Notes under the pieces: generated by a model | Seen by the model: only the letters and a program-made list of their open reading frames with translations | Databases searched by the model: none | Told to the model about the DNA's origin: nothing | Shown here: positions 41,401-53,200 of the stretch, piece by piece | Position numbering within the stretch: position 1 is the first letter of the stretch | Layout: each line of letters starts with the position of its first letter | Program-made: the position numbers and the translations under genes | Assembly (NCBI GenBank): GCA_025618425.1 | Contig: CM046838.1 | Coordinates: forward strand, 2,725,715 to 2,789,714 | Origin: Heliocidaris tuberculata | Taxonomy: Eukaryota; Echinodermata; Echinoidea; Camarodonta; Echinometridae | Length of the DNA stretch: 64,000 bases | Reading direction: 5' to 3'

Positions 41401-44400
41401 GAGGAGCATTCTGTTGCCAATGTACACATGCCCCTGTTAACATTTTTAAGTTTTGGGATTCCAGATAGAAATTTTAAGGTCACTGTGCACTGAGCCCCTG
41501 TTTGTGTCAAACCCTGCTACATATTCAAGACCAGATAGTTTGGCAGTGTGAATAGAGCTTGAGGCTGAGCCAATCAAGCATAGTAGCAGGCTGTGTTTCC
41601 CATCAGCTACTCACACGCAAAGTAGAGATGAGGCAGTGTTGTTGAGCTTGGACTGGGTAGGTGAGGGGCATGAGTCCAGGGAGTGAGAGAAAGTAGAACG
41701 TTGATGATTAGGGTTAGAGGCTTTCTGATAGATTCATGGTGTTCCTACCTGTGATGTGACAGGGAGAGAATGACTGGGAAAGAATCAGTCAAGGGAAATA
41801 ATGCACTTGACATATCTTCTCTTTAGAGCCAGAAGGGCATTAATTCATACAATTTTACATAGATTTAACGCCCTATTGACTCTCAGTAGACTATATCTAG
41901 TGTGTTCATCAACCATACAGCTTGCATTTGTAAGAGTTTGAGATATTGATGGAAATGTGTTGGTTCACTAATTTGGGTGTCATTGAATATTCTGTTATTT
42001 TAAAAAATGTTGTAATTTTGTTTGTGTGTGTTAATAAGTACTTTGAGAAAAATGATTACTTGGTATATTTTTGCTTGTAGTACATTGTGAATGTCTACTT
42101 TTTCATAGGCGTAGCTAGGAGCACAAGAGGGCCATGCTTCCCCCAATACAATACCCTAGAACACTATGTTTTACAATTGGGGGGGGGGGGGGGGAAGGGG
42201 ATCACACAAAAGTTAATTCTGCACTATGTTCATTGTGTTTTACTACCACCACATACATTGTTGTACATACATGTACCTGGACACAGACCTACATGTAAGT
42301 ACCTAACTTATTACTGTATTTTCTGTTCCAGGAATCTTTATGCCTCTACTGTGCGACCTGCTTCTACCAATGTAGTTATCATCATAGACCGTGGGTCATC
42401 TATTAGTCCTGTGTCTCTAGACATAGCACAGAAAGCTGCTAAAACGGCACTTGGGGCACTCTCACGTAAAGACAGGGTAAGAACATTCTGCTTTGATAGA
42501 AATGTGTTCAACTTGCATTATTGTATGTCAGTGGATTTGGTTTCCACTGTTAAATCCTGGGAGACCAAATTGCTGCTGTCCTTTCCACTAGTTATCCTAA
42601 AGATACATTTCTTTTAGGATTGGGATGTGAATATAGTAATACAGTAAATTATTACCTTTGTTCAGCATTTTGAAATATTTTGAAGTCAAATAATGTTTTA
42701 CCTTCTTTGATTGCAATAAGAAGTACAGAAGTAAGTAGTAATGGCTACTTATTTTTTTTTAATTTCTCCTCAACAATTGATACATCAGGTATATCAAATG
42801 AATTAGAAGCTTTTTGAAATAAATTGTAGAAATAAAATAATTCACCATCTCCCTCCCAAAGGTTGGTGTCCTGAGCATGGGTTGTGAGGTCTTGATCAGC
42901 CAACCAGGCAGTTGCTATGACGACATACTGGCACCAGCCTCGGCTGAAGTCAAAGAGCATCTGATCAGGTTTATTAATGGCATCAAGGCAATCGATGGTA
43001 AGTGACTTAGGCTTGCTTCATCAGTTCTACTCCTGTCAGCCCACACTTCTTCGACATATATTCCATATTTCATTTTCATGTTTATATTTCATTTGGAGAT
43101 GGGAGTATTTGTTTATGTGGTTTTGCACGGAAAGCTTTGCTTATGAACTAGATTGACTTTTATTCAATTTGAAATGTTGTTTGTTCCAGTTAGTGTGATT
43201 TCTATTTGTGCTGTCAAGAGTCTTCAGCATCCTTGTCTACTTTAGTATATTTTATAAATTGTAGGGATTTTCTCTTTTCTGCTCCTTTTATGTCTCCTTG
43301 TCCTTACTCTCTTCTTCCCTAATGTAAATCTTTTTTTCATTTCTGTGCTCAAGTCCTGTATGTTTTTATTATTATAATTAGCTTTTTTTCCCTTAACTAT
43401 TTTTCTTCTTTTTCTCCTCCCCCCCCCCCTCCCCCTTTCTCTCTTTTGTCCCTCTTGTTTTCTCATTCTCTTGCTCTCTCTCCTTTTCTTACTCTCTTGC
43501 TCTCTATTTCTTTCTCTCTTTCTCTCTCTCTATCTCTCTATCTTTATGTCCTTGCTTCATAGATATGCAGTTCTGTCTATGTTGTTTGTTTCATAGTATA
43601 AAGTCACGTTTTGGAATAGTCTCTGCTTCTCTCCTGCCTTTTAGAAAGGCAGTTACTTTCCCCAAAGTATGTTTATGTACAGTATGTTATGAACATTCTC
43701 TTCTATCCCTTGTGCAATTTGTTAAATTGGTCAGGCTCCATGTTTCTTGCGTCTTATTTATACTGCACTCAAATATGAGATATGTACATGTAGGTTATTG
43801 TGAAATCAAATTTGACTCAGTTCAAAGATACAGAAATCCTTGACAGGATCTCATCATATACTCTCGATTCACTTTCTTTTTAATGTCAATAGAAAAGCAA
43901 CATAAACATGATTTTCCTTTTTTCTTTACATCTCTTAAGAGTACCGGTATTCAGAAATATTTGAATTTTTCCTTTTTTCTTTCTTTCTATTTTTGAGAAT
44001 CAATTTTTTTTTCTTCACACTTACATATAGTCTGTGTATTTTTATTAAGATATAATGTTGACTAATTATGGAGAGTTCTTATAGTGTAGATGTTGTGTAA
44101 GTGGTTGGGTTAGCTTGTGTGTACATGCACTGTATGCAGATGGCTGATACAGAGAGTTGACTCATTTACTGATTTGCTGACAGGCTTGGGGCTGCAGTTT
44201 TTGGGTGTTAAATGTATCTTGATGTTAGTTTAAGTAATTAGTGGTTGTTGAAAATGTGATCCATTTCTGAGGTGTGGGCTGTACCAGGGTTTTGGAGACG
44301 TACATGTATAGGCAATACGTGTGCAGTCCTTACACTGACAAAGGCATATTCAATTTCCTAGATTCTAGTATTGTATCTAATCTTTTTCTGTCCTTAAAGC

Positions 44401-47168
44401 TGCCTTTTCTTCTTGAATTGGGCTCAACCTTCCCATGAATTCTGACGTATGACACTTTAAAACACTTTTTATGTTTGAAACTTGTTGCTTTTGTATTGTT
44501 TAATATTCAGATCTCAAGGACATTGTAGGAATCCACAGAATATGAATTATTTGTACTGAGCATTTCTATTCCCATTTCATTTACTTTGGATATTTTTAGG
44601 TTCTTCTCGTGGGTAATATAAACAAGTGACATTTTAATGCAAGAGACCATGCTGTACAAGCAAGCAAATAGTGAGAGTTTGTTACAAAATCCAACTATTT
44701 GCTTCCTCATCACGTTAGTCTTCACTCTCCAGTGATTTGGTATTACAAGGAAACTGTTCCCTGGTATGACACATCATTGAAAATCAATGCATTGAGGCCT
44801 TCTCCATGTACTGAACCAGAAGAATTAATCACTGGAAGATAGAAATCTAAGAAAGAGAATGAGGAAGAGAGATAGTTAGAGAGAGAGAGAGAGAGAGAAA
44901 AGAGAGAGGGGGGGGGGGGGGGGGGAGACAAAGAAAAAAAAGAAGAAAGAAATAAGTATTTTTGCAATGTGTAGTGAGTGATGACTCATGTTTCCTTTAT
45001 CATGGCCTCCTATTACCCAAGAAAGTACATTAGATTTTGTTAGATTTCATTTCTTCAAACATTCTCCATTGTTTCTATTCAAGGTATACGTGTTTCTTAG
45101 AGAAAATATAGCAAGGAAAGCTTTATTTCTGTAAACATGGATTACATGTGCCCTCATACTTCTAAAAGTAGTTATGCTTTAAGTATTTTATTCCATTATA
45201 TCGTGGTAAACATGTCGATATCTTGTCTAGTTTATCATGTGCACTTCAGAATTATGAGGTTTCCATGTGATAGTACATGTACATGTATCTCTTAATCAGT
45301 TTCTTAGTTTACATTTCTTTTTTTAATGATGTTGATCATGTCTCTTTGCAGGTCCTTCAAATCACACATCAGCTCTAAGAATAGCATTTGATCTGATTCA
45401 AAGGACAACGTCACCCATGCCAGGCAATATATCTAAACCAGGTTAGTTAATCTTGACAGATTGATAGCAATTTTAATGTCAACACTCTATCGTTATTTCT
45501 TTTTATGCTTTTTGAAACGGGAATGGGATTGTCTAGTATAAAATAGTAAGGTAAAGTATTATTAAAGATACAGTTGAGTTCTGGTCATGAGATTAGATTG
45601 TGAAAGAAACTGTCTCAAAGCAATTGGGAAAGGTTTATCATGTCTGCATAAGAATTGGTGTATACTGAGAGGTTTTGGAATCATCAAAATAACAAAAAAT
45701 TGATTCAATCTCGCTGAAATGCAAGTACACTGCACATCAAAACAGGCATATGGAACTGCATGCACATGAAGCATGAATGTTCGGCCCAAACACTTCAGCT
45801 ATTTTTCGTCATATTTTGAGTAAGAGCAATCCTTTTCAAGGGATATTTGTACTGAGATGCTCTTCCAAACTAACATAAAAGGAATGAAAAGGCTTACAAA
45901 TTATTTTTCACCTTTCCCAGAACTCAACCTTCTCTCTATTTACATGTACATGTAAGTATGACATATCATGACAGAATGCTTTTGATACTGCACATACTTC
46001 CTTTATATAAAGTAGTGGGGTTTACATGTAAGTATGACATATCATGACAGAATGCTTTTGATACTGCACATACTTCCTTTATATAAAGTAGTGGGGTTTA
46101 CATGTAAGTATGACATATCATGACAGAATGCTTTTGATACTGCACATACTTCCTTTATATAAAGTAGTGGTGTCCTAGTGGAGTGGTTTAAACACTTGAC
46201 TGGAGATGCAAACATCGTGGGTTCAATCCCCGGTGCAGCACTTATGTCCTTAAGCAAGACTTTTCATCTACGTTGCTTCTCTCCACCACGGTTTCAAATG
46301 AGTACCCAGTAGGATGCAAAAGTCAATTTGGGTTGAACAGCATTTTGAGCATCTGCAAAAGCCACCTGGCAGGAATGCTCCCTAGGGAGTGGAGAAGGTG
46401 CATACATTGTGTGCCGGCAAGCCATGAATTCAAAGACCAGGGTAATAATATGTCTGTAAAAGCGTACCTGCCCGCTGTCCCTAGTTAACAGGGACAATCC
46501 CGATTTTTAGTAAAAGAAAGAGCCACTTCTACCACTGTGTTCCTATTTTTGCAAAAATCTGTCTGTAGTAATGTATAGGAAACTCAGAAATGTCCCTATT
46601 TTCAGCCTCTGCCTTGTCATTTGTCCCTATTTCTTGGGTTTCAGGATTGGCAGGTCTGTAAAAGCTCTTAGAGACATCGTAGATGTATTGGGCGCTATAT
46701 AACTTCACAATATTATTGTTATATGCTGATTGATTCACTTCTCTGTTTCCATCTGTGTAATACTAGATTCAGTAATCTTGTACATCAGCACCGGCCATGC
46801 TAGTAATCAGGATGAAGTGAAATCAGCTATCAATATTGCTATCTCGGAGAACAGAAGACTTAATAACAGAGTAGCCATCATGACCTATGCACTGGTAGAA
46901 GGTAAGTCACATTAAGCATAGCTAAATTATATACAGTCAAACCTGTCTATTAGGGCCACCCAAGGGAAACAGAAAAAGTGGCCACTGTAGACAGGTGTCC
47001 TTTATAGACAGGTTCTAAGACACATATTTCTTGCTTTATGGAGGCAATATAAGTGACCACTATAGACAGGTGGTCATTATAGACAGGTGGTCGCTAAGAC
47101 AGGTTTGACTGTAAGTCAGATCACAACAATACTTGTATCTAAAGAAATTATTTCTTTTCAATATTTGT

Positions 47169-47203
<35 letters not shown>

Positions 47204-50200
47204 ATACATATTCCATGTTTATTTTGATTGTCTGCACTTACATATTACACAAACATACCTATGTTGGCTTCAAATGTCTTCTTGATTGATGACTGGTGAC
47301 AGTGTCAAATAGTTTATTTTTTCATATTCTGCAAATCTGTAGTTAAGTTAAGACTTTTGCAGAAAATGCTACATCTTTTATATTTTTGTTTTGATGTATC
47401 TCAGTTCCCTCCTGGATCTACTGGAGAATGATCCCTAATGGATAGTATGCACTGTTAGTACTGAATTGGTAATGAAACCAGTGTCAAGTTACACTGTACA
47501 GGGATTTGCTCAGTTATGTATAATATACTTGGAACTGGAAATGTGCTGTATAAAAAAAAAAACTTATTATTTTAAATTTTTCTCTGTCTGCCTTGCTGAA
47601 ACAGAGGGTAGAACTGGACTGGAAGAGCTAGCATTCTTACGAGACTTAGCTGAACAAGACAACGGAACGTATCGAGCTGTAGCTACTGATTCAGATATCC
47701 CTCCAGTACAGGTAAGCATATGATACTTGATTGGATACATGTAATCCATATGGCATCTCACAAATGAAGCTGTAGTGGAATGGTAGGTGAGGAAAGGAGT
47801 TCCACGCCTGTGTTCAAGTAGGATACAGGGAAAGCACTTAATATCAATGTACAATAAAATATGCTATGTCAGCATGTGTACATGTATATCATCTAAAAAA
47901 GATGCAAGTTTGAAGGAGGCTTATCTGTAAAACTACATTGTTCTGAGAAAGGAGCCATTGAAATACAGCATGTCTATGAAATATTGAAACAGTTGTATGG
48001 GAACTACATGTAGTTGCTATGACCTAAAGAATTATATATGAGTATTATGGAATGTCATTTCAGAGAGTGAGGAGAACACTTTTCTTCTTTGCTTTTGCAG
48101 TAGTTTAGATTAAAAGAAAAGTCTGAATGTACACCTTGTTACCAATGGAATGAAAACAAAACAAAACAAAGGATGTGTTATTTAAAACTTGTTACTACAC
48201 TACTTTTCTTCTCTGTGTACCTTGTATTTCTTCCCGTGGCATTGGTAGCATTCACTTCTTTACCAAGTGAGTCTACCATTGAATTAGTTCATTTAAGTAC
48301 TGACTTTAATCCTTGACCTATTTGTGCATAGACACAATAGAGGATTAGCATCCATTCATTACCTGTCTTCACTGTACTCCTAAATGCTGGAACTTGGCAT
48401 TCTTATGATGGATTAACATGAAGTGAATAAAGAGTGATGTAATAGGAGCTTTTACGAAGTCCATGTACAGTGTTGGTATTATTAAACAGGGCCATGTGTT
48501 GTAGTCCACATGCACTTTAAATATTTGCATGCAGTTGTCAAGAAAGAAATTTCCTGTGGTGCTTTTTCTCAATTAATGTGACAAAATACATGTAGATGAT
48601 TTTCGTGAACCACTATCTGATATTTAGTTTGAAATTACATGATTACACACGGAGATGATACATTTAAAACTGTTGAATAGTACATGTACACACCATGTTA
48701 GAAGCAATAATCTTCTCAACTCTTTTTAATTTGAGGTATCTTTAATTTCATGTCATAGATTTCCCTTCGACTTTTAGTGTTACTTAGGCCTAAAAGCTGC
48801 TCAAGATGGGCAATATTTCTATTTTCTTCAGCTCTTGTGATCATGGTTCACAAAATCAAGATTCTTGGCCCTTTTGCATAAACAGATGCGATTAAACGCA
48901 ACTTAAAAGATTAAACGCAACTTGATTTTCAACCAATCAGGATCGCGTATTTGGGACTTGCGTTTAATTTTTTGAGTTGCGTTTAATCGCAACTTTTTAT
49001 GCAAGAGGCCCCATAGTCTGGTTGATACTGCTAGGCTGAAGTTGTGTTTTAGGCTTTTGGCTACTGTTGATATTTTTAAACATTACATTTTCAGATCGGT
49101 ATGATGACAGTACTCAATCAGCTGAGCCATCTAGCATCAACCGTTGGCACATTCTACACAGTACTACCACAGGAACCTACACAAGCACCTGTATCATTCT
49201 CTCTACCTTATATGGATTCTACTGGAACAGGTGAGTCCTTATCACTACAAAGGGTTCAGGATCATAAAATAGTACAATATCATAGAGTAAAATTATATTA
49301 TTCCTCTCTTATGAATGTGATTATGAATTTTTAAAGAAATTCATCCTTGTACCTAATGAATAAAACAGCGGCCTCACATAACATTTCATTGTGAAGTTTA
49401 TAGTCAACATTGGTGAAGTGTCAAAGAAATTACGCTCTAAGGAGATAGACTTTTAGAAATTAAAACTACATTTGTGTAATCTTTCATGTTTGATCGTTTT
49501 TCCTTTTTTTTTTTCATACACCCTCGTGTTCATGCCATCGCTATGGTAATAGAAAATGATAGATTTCCATTCAGTTATCTGGTTAGGTAACTTCTCTGAC
49601 AGTACTCCAACTTTGGTGTTATACCCGGCTATTATTTTTAGTTTTGACAAAGGTTTTGGTTTTAGTTTTACTTGTTAGAAAGCAAGTGTGTCTGGGACAA
49701 ACCTTTACAAGAATGGTCTGCTTTCACCTCTCCATGTTCTTTCAAATATCTTGATTTTGTGTTCTTACCTGATGACATTCTTATTTGACGGGTAACATGC
49801 AATGCTTCATTGTTTTTGTCTTTTTTTAGGTTTGATAATGAGTCTGACAAGGCCATGCTATGCTAACGATCAGGTGCTGGGTATAGTTGGTTTAGATATC
49901 AACATGGCTGACCTCTTAGAAGATGTGACATACTTTGAAGAGGGTGATCACTCCTATGCCTTCTTGATTGACAATCAAGGTAATCATTTATCAAAAAGCA
50001 TCTTTAACTTTCTTTTTTACTTATTTACTTGGTCTACATGTTAAGAATAGTAGAGTAATAAATGCTTTGATTTTGTTTTCCCACCTCTTTGTTTTGCAGT
50101 AAATTAATTTATATTTAATCAGTATTCTTCATTTAATAATTATTTGGTTTATTCTTCCTTAAATGATTTTTAAAAGATATCTGTAGTATCTATACATATT

Positions 50201-53200
50201 GTATTCCTTCATTATGATGGGAACACCAGTCACTATTTTTCTAGTATCAGTCATTTCCAAATATGAAAAAATATTTTAGATTAAGTTCATTATTATATCA
50301 TTTATTACTTGAAGTTGCATGAAAGTGATTGAATGATGAATTATATCCATTAATTTTATTACTCATATTCCATTATCTTTGTTTGATTTTAGGTCTAGCC
50401 ATCATGCATCCATCATTACCCAAACCCTCTCTTGTCACTGAGCAGCCAATCTTCACTAGTATCAAGCATTTTGAGCAATCTGTTGGGTTTGATAAGCTAC
50501 AAGATGTCATACTAAGGTGAGTAGATTAAAACATTGCATTTGTTCTTATTAGGATTTGCTGAATGAATTTACATTTCTGCTTTTAATTTAAGATGTTATG
50601 AGCCTTTTTTACAGTTTCATTTCAGCTTTAGAACTGTGATGAGGATGATGATGATGATGATGAACTACATGAAATGATTGTACATTTGTCACAGGAAAAT
50701 GAAAAACAAATCCAGTTGACTACATCTATGTTTTTAAAGCTTGATTTGTTCAATGAAATTTCTTTTTTTTTTTAGACAATGTTAGAATAATATTATTTTT
50801 CTCTTCTATTCTTTTCAGAGAGAAGTCTGGAAGTGCTGTCCTGCCCATCTCAGAGAATTGTACAACACAAGCCACATACTCCTGGAAACATGTAAGTAGT
50901 ATTGGGGATTATAGTTGTGATGGGGTGCTGTAAGATGAATGTCATGGTGGTAAAGATGAATCGTGCTTAAATGAGCATGGATAGAACAATAAAGTAACTT
51001 ATGGGTACCTGAAAGTTGTGTTTCTTCATTTTTTAACCAGGCTATCATATTAATATCCCTTGAAAAAATAAATCTTTTTGATATAAAGTTTGAACATTGA
51101 AGATAAATAGGCAGTCATACTCTTTGGAAATTTGAAGAGCTTGTTTATGTATAATTTAGTAAACATGTTAATTTATCTTTTCTGGTATATGATGAATAAT
51201 ATTAGCTACTTTATCCCATATCAATCTCAGAATGTTGTACTATGCTCCTGCTTCCACCCCAAGTTCATGCTGATTTGTTTCTCATGTTAAGATCCTTTCT
51301 TTCATGTTGTCCTTTTCTTAATTATCCACTTTTGTTATTTTGACTCTTTTGACAGATTGAGGGAACACCATTTACAGTCTGCACTGTTATTCTATCACAA
51401 TATAAAGATATACTCAACCTCAGGCATACAAATGGTAAGTGATGTCGGTAAAAAGTTTTCCAATATTTATTTTCGCTATTGAATACCCAGTATGATAATC
51501 CCTTGATGTTTTGAGAAGATATACGTAATTGCGATGCCGCTAATAATGTGCAAGAGACATGATTTCTTTCTGAGAAATTTTAATGTGTAAATGAGAAAAT
51601 GAATGTTTTTATAGGACCACAGACCTGGGGGGTTTCATCAAGTGTCTTGTCAGTTATTTTTACTGACAAATTTGCTCTCAGCCAATCAGATGCAGGGATT
51701 TCACTAGCTTATAACAGTTATTGCAACTTCTCATTGATGACAAGTTTTACGAAACAGGGTGCAGTACCTACATGTATAATTGATTTTAGGCTGTAGGATA
51801 AAGGGTGGGGGGGGGGCATGTACAATGTAGATTTAGTATAAACATATACATACAACCAAAATGGCAATTTGGACAGAGTATTTCCAACATTATTGTGGGT
51901 TATTTGTAACATTGCTGTAGTAATTCTCTATAAGACATGTTCAGTCATAGGCATGTTTCCATGCCTTAACGTTCTTTAATCATTTTCTTTCTAATCAGTT
52001 CCCTCCGGAGATAGTCTCATGTACCATAGATTGGATCTGCTGCCCTCAACCAACATGTGTATGCATCTGAAGCAGCTTTCTACAATGGGTATGTTTACTA
52101 GGTTCTCAGACTTTTCTGATACAGGCCTTAGTACTTATTAGACCTCTCTTTTGGTAGCAATTATATGATTTTATTCCATAAAGTGACAGATACATGTATC
52201 ATCAAAACTGACTTTGATTCCTTTAAATAAAATAAAAAATGATTCCATTTTCCATAGTAGGAAACCTTATGAATATCTTTTGGTGAATTTTATTCTCGAT
52301 TTTAAAGTGTACATGTAAGCAATCTAAAGCTCCAAGATGTTTTGATTGAGGTTCTAATATTTAGGAACGTATAGTAATTTCTTTTAAATGGAATCGCTGT
52401 TAGATTTCTAATTGTGAGCTGAGCCTAACTAACATCTCTCCCATGTTTTCCTTTTTCAAAGATGTAAGTAGATGGCAAAGTGTGTAAAGGTCTACATGTA
52501 ATATGATTTCTGTATGTCCTTATTCTAAATGGTATTAGTCTATTCCTATCAATAGGCAAATGTGCCTGTCTCTATGAACGATTGTACCTAAAATGCCTTC
52601 TGTTTGTTCTTGTTTATAGATGGTAGTAGTCTATTACTATCAGCAGGGAGCTTTGCCTCACCGTATGAACACCTGAGTCAAGAAGAAACCAAGCTAGTGG
52701 TTCAGGCCTATGTAGCATACCTCAGTGATAATACCAGACTCATTGCTAATCCTGGTCTCAAGGTAAGAGAGATTCTATCCATCTATTATTTTCTCAATCA
52801 CTCCTTTGTCTGATGCATTGTGCATCACACAGTTGTGATGAACAACTAGATATCCAGGGAAATAATGCAGAGGTACATGTAGATCGAATGGGATGGAGAT
52901 GACTGCCGAATCCAGTCTGAGTTCTAAATGTATGCTGGCAATGGTGGGTAGGGAGTTGTACATGTACATGTAGCTGGTTCGGGGGTTTGATATCACTTTC
53001 ACTGTTCATGGCCTTTGTTGGTTGAACCAGGACTCTATTTGCATCCAAAATAGAAAAAAAAAATAATGTGTCTGCATTCTTGCTCTGTGCTCAATCCATT
53101 AATCACTTTAAGAGTTGTAACAAATTCAGGAAAGTGAGCAGCAGAAGTAGGATATCTCTAGCATGAAATCTATCCATAATACATAATCCAACTGTGATAT

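Noticed and set aside
42087..42331. Frame running into exon 6 from 42087
   Set aside because: The upstream part crosses a G run and has no CACHD1 similarity; the TTCCAG acceptor at 42331 fits phase and homology.
46171..46245. tRNA gene
   Set aside because: A and B boxes are recognisable, but the arms do not pair properly and a SINE body and tail follow.
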